Program-made: the position numbers and the translations under genes | Notes under the pieces: model-generated | Seen by the model: the letters and a program-made list of their open reading frames with translations, nothing else | What the model was told of the DNA's origin: nothing | The model's database searches: none | Source: Streptococcus oralis | Lineage (GTDB): Bacteria > Bacillota > Bacilli > Lactobacillales > Streptococcaceae | Assembly: GCF_001075875.1 (NCBI RefSeq) | Contig: NZ_JUOS01000163.1 | Location: forward strand, 1 to 32,020 | DNA length: 32,020 bases | Direction of reading: 5' to 3' | Shown here: one piece after another, positions 13,306-22,901 of the stretch | How positions within the stretch are numbered: the stretch's first letter is position 1 | How the letters are laid out: each line of letters starts with the position of its first letter

Positions 13306-16300
13306 ATGGATAAACGTATTTTCGTTGAGAAAAAAGCTGATTTTCGTGTGAAATCGGACTCATTAGTAAAAGAATTGCAGCATAATCTTCAGTTGAAAAC
13401 GTTGAATGATCTTCGAATCGTTCAGGTTTACGATGTCTTTAATTTGGCAGAGGACTTGTTTGCGCGTGCGGAAAAACATATCTTCTCTGAACAAGTGACC
13501 GATACTGTTTTGGACGAGGCTGCGGTTAAGGCTGATCTTGAGAAGTATGCATTCTTTGCTATCGAAAGTTTGCCGGGTCAATTTGACCAACGTGCGGCAT
13601 CTTCACAAGAAGCTTTGCTGTTGCTTGGTAGTTCAAATGATGTAACAGTTAATACAGCGCAACTTTACTTGGTTAACAAGGATATTGATGCGAATGAGTT
13701 GGAAGCTGTCAAAAATTACCTCTTGAATCCAGTGGATTCTCGTTTCAAAGATATCACTGTTGGCATTGCGAAGCAGGATTTCTCTGAGTCTGACAAGACC
13801 ATTCCAAACTTGGATTTCTTTGAAAGCTATACAGCAGAAGATTTTGCACAGTATAAGGCAGAGCAAGGCTTGGCAATGGAAGTGGATGACCTTCTCTTCA
13901 TTCAAGATTACTTCAAATCTATTGGACGTGTGCCAACTGAGACTGAGTTGAAGGTTTTGGATACTTACTGGTCTGACCACTGCCGTCACACAACTTTCGA
14001 AACTGAGTTGAAAACCATCGACTTCTCAGCTTCTAAATTTGAAAAACAATTGCAAGCGACTTATGACAAGTATATTGCCATGCGTTATGAGTTGGGACGC
14101 ACAGAAAAACCTCAAACCTTGATGGATATGGCGACTATTTTTGGTCGCTATGAGCGTGCCAATGATCGTTTGGACGACATGGAAGTGTCTGATGAAATCA
14201 ATGCCTGCTCTGTTGAAATTGAAGTGGATGTTAATGGTGTCAAAGAACCATGGCTCCTCATGTTCAAAAACGAAACTCATAACCACCCAACTGAAATTGA
14301 ACCATTTGGTGGGGCAGCTACTTGTATCGGTGGTGCCATTCGTGACCCATTGTCAGGACGTTCATACGTTTATCAAGCCATGCGTATCTCAGGTGCTGGT
14401 GATATCACAGCTCCAATTTCAGAAACTCGCGCTGGTAAATTGCCACAACAGGTGATTTCTAAAACAGCGGCTCACGGTTATTCTTCATACGGTAACCAAA
14501 TTGGTCTTGCAACAACTTATGTTCGTGAATACTTCCACCCAGGTTTCGTCGCTAAGCGTATGGAGCTAGGTGCAGTTGTCGGTGCGGCTCCTAAGGAAAA
14601 TGTTGTCCGTGAAAAACCTGAAGCAGGTGATGTGATTATCTTGCTTGGTGGTAAGACTGGACGTGACGGTGTCGGTGGTGCGACAGGTTCTTCTAAAGTT
14701 CAAACGGTTGAATCTGTTGAAACAGCTGGTGCTGAAGTTCAAAAAGGGAATGCCATCGAAGAACGTAAGATTCAACGTCTTTTCCGTAATGGAGAAGTGA
14801 CACGTCTAATCAAGAAATCAAATGACTTTGGTGCTGGTGGTGTCTGTGTGGCTATCGGTGAATTGGCAGATGGTCTTGAAATTGATCTAGACAAAGTACC
14901 ATTGAAATACCAAGGATTGAACGGTACAGAAATTGCTATCTCTGAATCTCAAGAGCGTATGGCTGTAGTGGTTCGTCCAGAAGATGTAGCTGCCTTTATT
15001 GCAGCATGTAACAAAGAAAATATTGATGCTGTTGTCGTTGCGACGGTGACTGAGAAACCAAACCTTGTCATGCACTGGAATGGTGAAACCATTGTTGATT
15101 TGGAACGTCGTTTCCTTGATACAAACGGTGTACGTGTGGTTGTAGATGCTAAGGTGGTTGACAAGGATGTCAAGCTTCCAGAAGAACGTCAAACATCTGC
15201 TGAAACCCTTGAAGCTGATACTCTTGAAGTCTTGGCTGACCTTAACCATGCCAGTCAAAAAGGTTTACAAACCATCTTTGATAGCTCAGTTGGTCGTTCA
15301 ACAGTTAATCATCCACTCGGTGGTCGCTACCAAATCACACCAACGGAAGCTTCTGTACAGAAATTGCCAGTTCAACATGGTGTGACAACAACTGCTTCTG
15401 TCATGGCGCAAGGATTCAACCCTTATGTAGCAGAATGGTCTCCATACCATGGCGCTGCTTATGCGGTTATCGAAGCAACTGCTCGTTTGGTTGCTGCTGG
15501 TGCAAAATGGTCTAAGGCTCGTTTCTCTTATCAAGAATACTTCGAGCGAATGGATAAACAAGCAGAGCGTTTTGGTCAACCAGTGGCTGCTCTCCTTGGA
15601 TCCATTGAAGCTCAGATTCAACTTGGTTTGCCATCTATCGGTGGTAAAGACTCTATGTCTGGTACCTTTGAAGAATTGACCGTACCACCAACCTTGGTTG
15701 CTTTTGGTGTGACAACAGCAGATAGCCGTAAGGTCCTATCTCCAGAATTTAAGGCTGTTGGTGAAAATATTTACTATATTCCAGGTCAAGCTTTGGCACA
15801 AGAAATTGATTTTGATCTTATCAAGTCTAACTTTGCTCAATTTGAAGCAATTCAAGCTGACCATAAAGTCACATCTGCATCAGCTGTCAAATATGGTGGT
15901 GTGGTTGAAGCTCTTGCCCTTGCAACATTTGGTAACCATATTGGTGCAAACGTTGAATTAGCTGGCCTTGACACTAGCTTGACAGCTCAATTGGGTGGAT
16001 TCGTCTTCACATCGCCTGAAGACATTGCAGGTGTTGCCAAGATTGGACGAACAGTAGCTGACTTTACACTTACTGTCAATGGTGTAACACTTGATGGACA
16101 CAAACTTGACAGTGCCTTCCAAGGTAAATTGGAAGAGGTTTACCCAACGGAATTTGCACAAGCAACTGAGTTGGAAGAAGTACCTGCAGTGGCATCAGAT
16201 GCTGTGATCAAAGCTAAAGAAACAGTTGGGACACCTGTGGTTTACATCCCGGTATTCCCAGGTACTAACTCTGAGTATGATTCAGCTAAGGCCTTTGAAA

Positions 16301-17031
16301 AAGAAGGTGCCAAAGTCAACTTGGTACCATTTGTAACACTGAATGAAGAAGCGATTGTCAAGTCTGTTGACACCATGGTTGATAATATCGAAAAAGCAAA
16401 TATTATCTTCTTTGCAGGTGGCTTCTCAGCAGCCGATGAACCAGATGGATCAGCTAAATTTATCGTTAACATCTTGCTCAATGAAAAAGTGCGTGCAGCC
16501 ATTGATAGTTTCATCGACCGTGGTGGTTTGATCATCGGTATCTGTAACGGATTCCAAGCTCTTGTCAAATCAGGTCTTCTTCCATATGGAAACTTTGAAG
16601 ATGCAAGCAGCACGAGTCCAACCCTCTTCTACAATGATGCTAACCAACACGTGGCCAAGATGGTTGAGACACGTATTGCCAACACCAACTCACCATGGCT
16701 TGCCGAAGTAGAAGTTGGTGACATCCATGCCATCCCAGTATCACACGGTGAAGGTAAATTTGTCGTGACAGCTGAGGAATTTGCAGAGCTTCGCGACAAT
16801 GGTCAAATCTTTACCCAATATGTTGACTTCGAAGGTAAACCAAGCATGGATTCAAAATACAATCCTAACGGATCTGTGAATGCGATTGAAGGTATCACCA
16901 GCAAGAACGGTCAAATCATTGGTAAAATGGGTCACTCAGAACGTTTCGAAGACGGTCTCTTCCAAAATATTCCAGGAAATAAAGATCAACATCTCTTTGC
17001 ATCAGCGGTTAAATACTTTACTGGGAAATAA
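13306..17031 (+). CDS. purL: FGAM synthase PurL, large single-chain form
   Basis: This 1241-residue enzyme converts FGAR, glutamine and ATP to FGAM. It is the long form that carries its own glutaminase; it has no separate PurQ/PurS. Order: N-terminal PurS-like part, linker with SDHCRHTTFETEL, two AIR-synthetase-like halves (KNETHNHPTEIEPFGGAATCIGG near 326), and a C-terminal class I glutaminase with nucleophile Cys1080 (GICNGFQ), His1147 and Glu1149 (SHGEGKF). The ATG at 13306 follows AAAGGAAAT; an in-frame TTG 24 bases earlier is unlikely. It is the second gene of the purine run. Confidence 0.96.
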   Translation: MDKRIFVEKKADFRVKSDSLVKELQHNLQLKTLNDLRIVQVYDVFNLAEDLFARAEKHIFSEQVTDTVLDEAAVKADLEKYAFFAIESLPGQFDQRAASSQEALLLLGSSNDVTVNTAQLYLVNKDIDANELEAVKNYLLNPVDSRFKDITVGIAKQDFSESDKTIPNLDFFESYTAEDFAQYKAEQGLAMEVDDLLFIQDYFKSIGRVPTETELKVLDTYWSDHCRHTTFETELKTIDFSASKFEKQLQATYDKYIAMRYELGRTEKPQTLMDMATIFGRYERANDRLDDMEVSDEINACSVEIEVDVNGVKEPWLLMFKNETHNHPTEIEPFGGAATCIGGAIRDPLSGRSYVYQAMRISGAGDITAPISETRAGKLPQQVISKTAAHGYSSYGNQIGLATTYVREYFHPGFVAKRMELGAVVGAAPKENVVREKPEAGDVIILLGGKTGRDGVGGATGSSKVQTVESVETAGAEVQKGNAIEERKIQRLFRNGEVTRLIKKSNDFGAGGVCVAIGELADGLEIDLDKVPLKYQGLNGTEIAISESQERMAVVVRPEDVAAFIAACNKENIDAVVVATVTEKPNLVMHWNGETIVDLERRFLDTNGVRVVVDAKVVDKDVKLPEERQTSAETLEADTLEVLADLNHASQKGLQTIFDSSVGRSTVNHPLGGRYQITPTEASVQKLPVQHGVTTTASVMAQGFNPYVAEWSPYHGAAYAVIEATARLVAAGAKWSKARFSYQEYFERMDKQAERFGQPVAALLGSIEAQIQLGLPSIGGKDSMSGTFEELTVPPTLVAFGVTTADSRKVLSPEFKAVGENIYYIPGQALAQEIDFDLIKSNFAQFEAIQADHKVTSASAVKYGGVVEALALATFGNHIGANVELAGLDTSLTAQLGGFVFTSPEDIAGVAKIGRTVADFTLTVNGVTLDGHKLDSAFQGKLEEVYPTEFAQATELEEVPAVASDAVIKAKETVGTPVVYIPVFPGTNSEYDSAKAFEKEGAKVNLVPFVTLNEEAIVKSVDTMVDNIEKANIIFFAGGFSAADEPDGSAKFIVNILLNEKVRAAIDSFIDRGGLIIGICNGFQALVKSGLLPYGNFEDASSTSPTLFYNDANQHVAKMVETRIANTNSPWLAEVEVGDIHAIPVSHGEGKFVVTAEEFAELRDNGQIFTQYVDFEGKPSMDSKYNPNGSVNAIEGITSKNGQIIGKMGHSERFEDGLFQNIPGNKDQHLFASAVKYFTGK

Positions 17032-17139
17032 GATTTGCAGATTTTCTAATAGATAACCATCAGTAAATGTAAAATCAAGTAGATCTAACTTGCGATAATT
17101 GTAAATGATTTGTTGTTGTGGGTGAAACGAGCTTCTACC

Positions 17140-17176
17140 GTATCATTCCGCTGTAGTATTACTAAAGGAATGATAC
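17140..17176 (+). promoter_or_regulatory. Inverted repeat in the purL-purF gap
   Basis: GTATCATTCC (17140-17149) and GGAATGATAC (17167-17176) are perfectly complementary around 17 bases, about 24 bases before the purF start. No T-run follows, so it is not a standard terminator. It could be an RNA stem that shapes purF translation or a dyad bound by protein. The rest of the 169-base gap shows nothing else clear. Confidence 0.55.
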
Positions 17177-17200
17177 AGAAATAAAAATTAGGTATATAAA

Positions 17201-18643
17201 ATGACATACGAAGTAAAATCTCTTAATGAAGAATGTGGTGTTTTTGGTATCTGGGGCCACCCAGATGCTGCCAAAATGACCTATTTTGGACTCCATAGTC
17301 TTCAGCACCGTGGTCAGGAGGGGGCAGGGATCCTCTCCAATGACCAAGGGAAATTGAAGCGTCATCGTGATATGGGGCTTTTATCAGAAGTCTTCAAAAA
17401 TCCTGCTAATTTGGATAAATTGACAGGGACTGGAGCGATTGGGCACGTGCGTTATGCGACTGCGGGAGAAGCTTCTGTAGACAATATCCAACCTTTTCTC
17501 TTCCGCTTTCACGATATGCAGTTTGGTTTGGCTCACAATGGGAATTTGACCAATGCAGAATCGCTCAAGCAAGAATTGGAACAAAGAGGGGCAATCTTTA
17601 GCTCGACTTCTGATTCAGAAATCTTGGCTCACTTGATTCGCCGTAGCCACAATCCAAACCTGATGGGTAAAATTAAGGAAGCGCTCAGTCTTGTCAAAGG
17701 TGGTTTTGCTTATCTTTTGATGTTTGAAGATAAGCTGATTGCAGCGCTTGATCCAAATGGTTTCCGTCCTCTGTCAATCGGGAAAATGGCGAATGGAGCA
17801 GTAGTGGTTTCATCTGAGACCTGTGCCTTTGAAGTAATCGGTGCGGAGTGGATTCGCGATGTGAAACCAGGCGAAATTGTCATCATTGATGACAATGGCA
17901 TCCAGTATGACAGCTATACAAACGATACTCAGCTGGCAATCTGTTCCATGGAGTATATCTACTTTGCCCGTCCCGACTCCAATATCCATGGTGTCAATGT
18001 CCATACGGCACGTAAGCGAATGGGAGCTCAATTGGCACGTGAGTTCAAGCATGAAGCTGACATTGTAGTTGGGGTACCAAATTCCTCACTCAGCGCAGCT
18101 ATGGGATTTGCCGAAGAATCAGGTCTGCCAAATGAAATGGGTCTTATCAAGAACCAATATACACAACGGACCTTTATTCAGCCGACTCAAGAATTGCGGG
18201 AGCAAGGAGTTCGAATGAAATTGTCTGCCGTTTCTGGTGTCGTTAAAGGCAAACGTGTGGTCATGATTGATGACTCTATCGTGCGAGGAACAACATCTCG
18301 TCGTATTGTTCAGCTTTTGAAAGAAGCAGGAGCATCAGAAGTCCACGTTGCCATTGGTAGTCCTGCTCTTGCCTATCCATGTTTCTACGGGATTGATATC
18401 CAGACACGTCAGGAGTTGATTGCGGCTAATCATACCGTCGAGGAAACTTGCCAAATCATTGGTGCGGATAGCCTGACTTATCTTTCGATTGATGGCTTGA
18501 TTGACTCTATTGGGATTGAAACAGATGCGCCAAATGGCGGTCTCTGTGTGGCTTACTTTGATGGGAAATATCCAACTCCTCTCTATGACTATGAAGAAGA
18601 ATATCGTAGAAGTTTAGGAGAAAAAACAAGTTTTTACGAATAA
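17201..18643 (+). CDS. purF: Amidophosphoribosyltransferase PurF
   Basis: PurF makes phosphoribosylamine from PRPP and glutamine, the committed step. The 480-residue chain has the N-terminal nucleophile domain: an 11-residue propeptide precedes Cys12 (NEECGVFGIWG), which becomes the N terminus after cleavage. The LHSLQHRGQEGAG and GHVRYAT motifs follow. The PRPP site VVMIDDSIVRGTTSRRIV lies near residue 350. Near the C terminus, the place where Bacillus-type PurF has a Cys-x-x-Cys reads CVAY (Cys449), so the full 4Fe-4S ligand set seems absent, as in cluster-free homologues. Purine nucleotides usually inhibit the enzyme. It lies 169 bases after purL, behind a hairpin. Confidence 0.96.
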   Translation: MTYEVKSLNEECGVFGIWGHPDAAKMTYFGLHSLQHRGQEGAGILSNDQGKLKRHRDMGLLSEVFKNPANLDKLTGTGAIGHVRYATAGEASVDNIQPFLFRFHDMQFGLAHNGNLTNAESLKQELEQRGAIFSSTSDSEILAHLIRRSHNPNLMGKIKEALSLVKGGFAYLLMFEDKLIAALDPNGFRPLSIGKMANGAVVVSSETCAFEVIGAEWIRDVKPGEIVIIDDNGIQYDSYTNDTQLAICSMEYIYFARPDSNIHGVNVHTARKRMGAQLAREFKHEADIVVGVPNSSLSAAMGFAEESGLPNEMGLIKNQYTQRTFIQPTQELREQGVRMKLSAVSGVVKGKRVVMIDDSIVRGTTSRRIVQLLKEAGASEVHVAIGSPALAYPCFYGIDIQTRQELIAANHTVEETCQIIGADSLTYLSIDGLIDSIGIETDAPNGGLCVAYFDGKYPTPLYDYEEEYRRSLGEKTSFYE

Positions 18644-18674
18644 AAAAACCCATTGAAGGAAAAGGAATAAACAA

Positions 18675-18719
18675 ATGACAAATAAGAATGCATATGCTCC
18701 ACGTCTCACTACTGACTAA
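18675..18719 (+). CDS. 14-residue ORF made from the duplicated purM start (leader peptide candidate)
   Basis: The upstream copy of the purM start keeps its ribosome site (AAAAGGAATAA) and reads MTNKNAYA, then PRLTTD and TAA at 18717. The peptide is thus the first eight purM residues plus six others. Its last codons form the left arm of a hairpin (18702-18744), so translation would open that stem. It is very likely translated because the initiation region is that of purM, but a function as a leader is inferred. Confidence 0.45.
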   Translation: MTNKNAYAPRLTTD

Positions 18720-18839
18720 AAGCTAAAGCATTTGTCAGTAGACGCTTTCTCTTATGGGACCAAAGCTAGAGACCTGACTAGTATTTTTAAATAAAATAAT
18801 TGTTTATCTAAAAATACGTCGCAGTCTTTCTCAAAAAAA
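18698..18839 (+). promoter_or_regulatory. purM leader insert with two hairpins
   Basis: Hairpin one: CGTCT (18702-18706) and ACTGAC (18711-18716) pair with GTCAGTAGACG (18734-18744), leaving CACT as a bulge. Hairpin two: GTATTTTTAAATAAA (18781-18795) pairs with TTTATCTAAAAATAC (18803-18817), 15 bp with one mismatch and a 7-base loop. No T-run follows either stem. The insert may be a small repeat element, an attenuator-like leader or an RNA-processing site inside the purine transcript. Confidence 0.5.
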
Positions 18840-18854
18840 GAAAAGGAATAAAAA

Positions 18855-19877
18855 ATGACAAATAAGAATGCATACGCGCAGTCTGGTGTGGACGTTGAAG
18901 CGGGTTATGAAGTTGTTGAACGGATCAAAAAACACGTGGCACGTACGGAGCGTGCAGGTGTTATGGGAGCTCTTGGTGGTTTTGGTGGCATGTTTGACCT
19001 TTCAAAAACAGGTGTCAAAGAACCGGTTTTGATCTCAGGAACAGATGGTGTTGGAACAAAGCTTATGCTGGCTATCAAGTACGACAAGCACGATACCATT
19101 GGACAAGACTGTGTGGCTATGTGTGTCAATGATATCATTGCTGCAGGTGCAGAGCCTCTCTACTTCCTTGACTATATCGCAACTGGTAAAAATGAACCAG
19201 CTAAACTAGAACAAGTAGTTGCTGGTGTGGCTGAAGGTTGTGTACAAGCCGGTGCAGCCCTTATCGGTGGTGAAACGGCTGAAATGCCTGGTATGTATGG
19301 TGAAGATGACTATGACTTGGCTGGTTTTGCTGTTGGTGTTGCAGAAAAATCTCAAATCATCGACGGTTCAAAAGTAGCTGAAGGAGATGTGATTCTTGGA
19401 CTTGCCTCAAGCGGAATCCATTCAAATGGTTACTCACTCGTGCGTCGTGTCTTTGCTGATTACACAGGTGAAGAAGTATTGCCTGAGTTAGAAGGTAAGA
19501 AACTCAAGGAAGTCCTACTCGAACCAACTCGTATCTACGTCAAAGCTGCTTTGCCACTCATCAAAGAAGAATTGGTCAACGGGATTGCCCACATCACAGG
19601 TGGTGGTTTCATCGAAAATGTACCACGTATGTTCGCGGATGACTTGGCTGCTGAAATTGACGAAAGCAAAGTGCCAGTCCTTCCAATTTTCAAAGCTCTT
19701 GAAAAATATGGCCAAATCAAACACGAAGAAATGTTTGAAATCTTCAACATGGGTATTGGTCTCATGCTTGCAGTAAAACCAGAGAATGTGGAACGTGTCA
19801 AAGAACTTCTTGACGAACCAGTTTATGAAATCGGTCGTATTGTGAAGAAGACAGATGCAAGTGTGGTGATTAAATAA
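18855..19877 (+). CDS. purM: AIR synthetase PurM (FGAM cyclo-ligase)
   Basis: PurM closes the imidazole ring, turning FGAM to AIR with ATP. The 340-residue protein shows [14 protein letters not shown] near residue 58, [29 protein letters not shown] and [11 protein letters not shown], all family hallmarks. AAAGGAATAAAAA precedes the ATG. The 211 bases between purF and this start are unusual because they carry a duplicate of the gene's own beginning. The stop shares its last base with the purN start (TAATG), so the two are coupled. Confidence 0.97.
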   Translation: MTNKNAYAQSGVDVEAGYEVVERIKKHVARTERAGVMGALGGFGGMFDLSKTGVKEPVLISGTDGVGTKLMLAIKYDKHDTIGQDCVAMCVNDIIAAGAEPLYFLDYIATGKNEPAKLEQVVAGVAEGCVQAGAALIGGETAEMPGMYGEDDYDLAGFAVGVAEKSQIIDGSKVAEGDVILGLASSGIHSNGYSLVRRVFADYTGEEVLPELEGKKLKEVLLEPTRIYVKAALPLIKEELVNGIAHITGGGFIENVPRMFADDLAAEIDESKVPVLPIFKALEKYGQIKHEEMFEIFNMGIGLMLAVKPENVERVKELLDEPVYEIGRIVKKTDASVVIK

Positions 19878-20431
19878 TGGCTAAAAGGATTGCTGTTTTT
19901 GCCTCTGGTAACGGCTCAAACTTTCAGGTGATTGCGGAACAATTTCCAGTAGAATTTGTCTTTTCAGATCATCGGGATGCCTACGTCCTTGAACGTGCAG
20001 AAAAGCTTGGTGTTTTATCTTATGCCTTTGAACTTAAAGAGTTTGAGAACAAGGTAGACTATGAAGGAGCCATCGTCGAACTTTTGGATGAACATCAGAT
20101 TGACTTGGTTTGTCTCGCAGGCTACATGAAAATCGTCGGCCCAACATTGCTAGCAGCTTATGAAGGCCGTATCATCAATATTCATCCGGCTTATCTCCCT
20201 GAATTTCCAGGAGCTCATGGTATTGAGGATGCTTGGAATGCAGGTTTTGCTGAGAGCGGTGTGACCATTCATTGGGTGGACTCTGGCGTTGATACCGGTA
20301 AGGTTATCAAACAAGTCCGTGTGCCACGCCTTGAAGGGGATACCCTTGATACTTTCGAGACTCGCATCCACGAAACAGAGTACAAACTTTATCCAGAAGT
20401 ATTGGAACATTTGGGAGTGGAGAGGAAGTAA
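19877..20431 (+). CDS. purN: GAR formyltransferase PurN
   Basis: PurN transfers a formyl group from 10-formyl-tetrahydrofolate to GAR. The 184-residue sequence has VFASGNGSNFQ at the N terminus for phosphate binding and the catalytic set Asn101, His103 (IINIHPAYLPEFPGAHG) and Asp139 (VDSGVDTGKV), matching Asn106/His108/Asp144 of the E. coli enzyme. Its ATG overlaps the purM stop by one base. The length is slightly short but normal for streptococci. The next gene is accessory. Confidence 0.96.
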   Translation: MAKRIAVFASGNGSNFQVIAEQFPVEFVFSDHRDAYVLERAEKLGVLSYAFELKEFENKVDYEGAIVELLDEHQIDLVCLAGYMKIVGPTLLAAYEGRIINIHPAYLPEFPGAHGIEDAWNAGFAESGVTIHWVDSGVDTGKVIKQVRVPRLEGDTLDTFETRIHETEYKLYPEVLEHLGVERK

Positions 20432-20489
20432 GAAGGAAATCAGAGATGATTTTGTAGCAGGGATAAAGGCCATCAGCTAAGGAGAATTT

Positions 20490-21197
20490 ATGGGTTTATT
20501 TGATTTTTTTAAGAAAAAATCTTCTGGCGAAGAAAAACCGATTAAAGATGAAGACAAGATTGTTGTTGAATCTGAAAATACAGATGATAGTGCTCCAGGA
20601 TGGGAAGCCATTGATGCAGAGTTTAATCGTATATATCCTGATCAGCCAAATCCTCTTCATTATGGAACGGTTATTAAGTATATGTTAGGTGGGCCAGATC
20701 CGCTTGATGGTATTAGTGTTTATGATGCAGGAGAGTTTTGGCATTTTGTTAGCTACGGCTTGTCAGAATTATATACAAAAGAAAGCGAAGACCCTGAATA
20801 CAGTGGTTATGGGATTGAATTGACTTTTAAGTTAAAGAAATCAAATAATGACGAAGAAGAAATTAAAAATGGTTGTGGTTTGCTACAATATGTGGCAAGA
20901 TATATTTTTCAAACAGGTAAAGTGGTCTTGCCAGAAGAATACATTTATACCAAGCAGACAGTAGGCATTGATGCCCAGCAGAAGTCTAATTTGACAGGAT
21001 TCTTGACTGCTGCTGATGATTTAGCTAATACCATAGATACTCCGCATGGAAAAGTGGAATTTGTAACCTTGATTGGTGCGACAGATGCCGAACTGCGAAG
21101 TGTTTACGAAAGTGAAACAAGTAAGCTTGAAGTTAGGGACTTGCTACAAGAACTGGGGAATCAGCTTACAGACTATAATCGTCAGTCTCTAGTTTAA
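20490..21197 (+). CDS. SUFU (suppressor-of-fused) domain protein, possible immunity protein
   Basis: The 235-residue protein starts [17 protein letters not shown], a short amphipathic and polar lead, then a SUFU-type domain: [40 protein letters not shown], then [14 protein letters not shown] and [10 protein letters not shown], the family's characteristic run. Bacterial SUFU domains are mostly immunity proteins of polymorphic toxin systems. No toxin is visible here, so this would be an orphan. AAGGAG precedes the ATG. It sits between purN and purH, where pneumococcal genomes carry a VanZ-family gene, indicating a variable slot in the purine operon. The domain call is good; the role is inference. 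Confidence 0.75.
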   Translation: MGLFDFFKKKSSGEEKPIKDEDKIVVESENTDDSAPGWEAIDAEFNRIYPDQPNPLHYGTVIKYMLGGPDPLDGISVYDAGEFWHFVSYGLSELYTKESEDPEYSGYGIELTFKLKKSNNDEEEIKNGCGLLQYVARYIFQTGKVVLPEEYIYTKQTVGIDAQQKSNLTGFLTAADDLANTIDTPHGKVEFVTLIGATDAELRSVYESETSKLEVRDLLQELGNQLTDYNRQSLV

Positions 21198-21238
21198 ATG
21201 ATGTGAAAGAGCCTCTTGATTCAAGGAAAGGAAGAAAA

Positions 21239-22786
21239 ATGACTAAACGAGCACTTATTTCAGTCTCAGACAAAGCGGGCATTGTTGAATTTGCCCAAGA
21301 ACTTAAAAAACTTGGTTGGGATATCATCTCGACAGGTGGGACCAAGGTTGCACTTGACAATGCTGGGGTGGACACCATTGCCATCGACGATGTGACTGGT
21401 TTCCCAGAAATGATGGATGGTCGTGTCAAGACTCTCCACCCAAATATCCATGGTGGTCTTCTCGCTCGTCGTGACTTGGATAGCCACTTGGAATCAGCTA
21501 AAGACAATAATATCGAATTGATTGACCTTGTTGTGGTAAACCTTTATCCGTTCAAGGAAACCATCCTTAAACCAGATGTGACTTACGCGGATGCGGTTGA
21601 AAATATCGATATTGGTGGGCCATCTATGCTTCGTTCTGCAGCGAAGAACCACGCTAGTGTCACAGTTGTGGTAGATCCTGCTGACTACGCTGTTGTGCTT
21701 GACGAATTGGCAGCCAACGGCGAAACCTCTTACGAAACTCGCCAACGTTTGGCAGCGAAAGTATTCCGTCACACAGCGGCTTATGATGCTTTGATTGCGG
21801 AATACTTCACAGCTCAAGTGGGGGAAAGTAAACCTGAGAAACTCACTTTGACTTATGACCTTAAGCAACCAATGCGTTACGGTGAAAACCCTCAACAAGA
21901 CGCAGACTTCTATCAAAAAGGTTTGCCAACAGCTTACTCAATTGCTTCAGCTAAACAGCTTAACGGTAAAGAATTGTCATTCAACAATATCCGTGATGCT
22001 GATGCCGCTATCCGTATCATTCGTGATTTCAAAGATCGTCCAACAGTTGTGGCTCTCAAACACATGAACCCATGTGGGATTGGTCAAGCTGACGATATCG
22101 AAACTGCTTGGGATTACGCTTATGAGTCTGACCCAGTATCCATCTTTGGTGGTATTGTCGTTCTCAACCGTGAGGTGGATGCTGCGACAGCTCAAAAAAT
22201 GCACGGAGTTTTCCTTGAAATCATTATTGCACCGAGCTATTCTGACGAAGCGCTTGAAATCTTGACAACTAAGAAGAAAAACTTGCGCATCCTAGCTTTG
22301 CCATTTGATGCTCAAGATGCCAGTGAAGCAGAAGCAGAATACACTGGTGTTGTTGGTGGTCTCCTCGTTCAAAACCAAGACGTTGTCAAAGAAAGCCCAG
22401 CTGACTGGCAAGTGGTGACTAAACGCCAACCAACTGAGACAGAAGCGACTGCTCTTGAGTTTGCTTGGAAAGCCATCAAGTACGTCAAATCAAATGGTAT
22501 CATCGTGACTAATGACCACATGACACTTGGTGTTGGCCCAGGTCAAACCAACCGTGTGGCTTCCGTCCGTATTGCTATTGACCAAGCTAAAGACCGTCTT
22601 GACGGCGCTGTCCTTGCTTCAGATGCCTTCTTCCCATTTGCGGATAACGTGGAAGAAATCGCCAAAGCTGGTATCAAGGCCATCATTCAACCAGGTGGGT
22701 CAGTACGTGACCAAGAGTCTATCGAAGCTGCTGATAAATACGGCTTGACTATGGTCTTCACAGGCGTGAGACATTTTAGACATTAA
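21239..22786 (+). CDS. purH: Bifunctional AICAR transformylase / IMP cyclohydrolase PurH
   Basis: PurH performs the last two steps to IMP. From the ATG after AAAGGAAG the protein has 515 residues, the family norm; an earlier in-frame start would add a 12-residue basic stretch with no ribosome site. The N-terminal cyclohydrolase half opens [19 protein letters not shown] and contains STGGTKVAL. The transformylase half holds the Lys-His pair at 274-275 in [11 protein letters not shown]. The last codons (RHFRH) and stop are repeated 3.4 kb downstream, at the right edge of the accessory cassette. Confidence 0.97.
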   Translation: MTKRALISVSDKAGIVEFAQELKKLGWDIISTGGTKVALDNAGVDTIAIDDVTGFPEMMDGRVKTLHPNIHGGLLARRDLDSHLESAKDNNIELIDLVVVNLYPFKETILKPDVTYADAVENIDIGGPSMLRSAAKNHASVTVVVDPADYAVVLDELAANGETSYETRQRLAAKVFRHTAAYDALIAEYFTAQVGESKPEKLTLTYDLKQPMRYGENPQQDADFYQKGLPTAYSIASAKQLNGKELSFNNIRDADAAIRIIRDFKDRPTVVALKHMNPCGIGQADDIETAWDYAYESDPVSIFGGIVVLNREVDAATAQKMHGVFLEIIIAPSYSDEALEILTTKKKNLRILALPFDAQDASEAEAEYTGVVGGLLVQNQDVVKESPADWQVVTKRQPTETEATALEFAWKAIKYVKSNGIIVTNDHMTLGVGPGQTNRVASVRIAIDQAKDRLDGAVLASDAFFPFADNVEEIAKAGIKAIIQPGGSVRDQESIEAADKYGLTMVFTGVRHFRH

Positions 22787-22797
22787 GAAATTGAAGG
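22778..22797 (+). repeat. Left flank repeat of the defence cassette (purH 3' end)
   Basis: AGACATTAAGAAATTGAAGG, containing the last two purH codons and stop, recurs at 26226-26246 as AGACATTAAGAAAATGAAAGG: 13 identical bases, then near identity. The pair brackets the three accessory genes. Confidence 0.6.
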
Positions 22798-22835
22798 TTT
22801 AAGATAAAGCAAATTGATTATAATAACATTTGTAA

Positions 22836-22869
22836 AAACAAGCATTAAGGCTTGTTTTTTTGGTATAAT
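22836..22869 (+). terminator. purH terminator followed at once by the cassette promoter
   Basis: AAACAAGC (22836-22843) pairs with GCTTGTTT (22850-22857), followed by further T up to 22861. Overlapping it, TGGTATAAT (extended -10, TATAAT at 22864-22869) starts the next transcript; no good -35 is visible. The cassette thus has its own promoter, separate from the purine operon. Confidence 0.75.
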
Positions 22870-22901
22870 TGTAACAAATAAAATTATTAAGGAGTAATCG
22901 C

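Larger units (their letters stand above)
18659..18877 (+). repeat. Duplicated purM start region (38-39 bp direct repeat)
   Basis: The purM ribosome site and first eight codons occur twice: 18659-18697 and 18840-18877. They are identical but for one extra C before the first ATG and one silent T/C change. The copies enclose 142 bases not related to purM. This is either a target duplication left by an insertion or an incomplete tandem duplication. The downstream copy is the real gene start. Confidence 0.85.
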
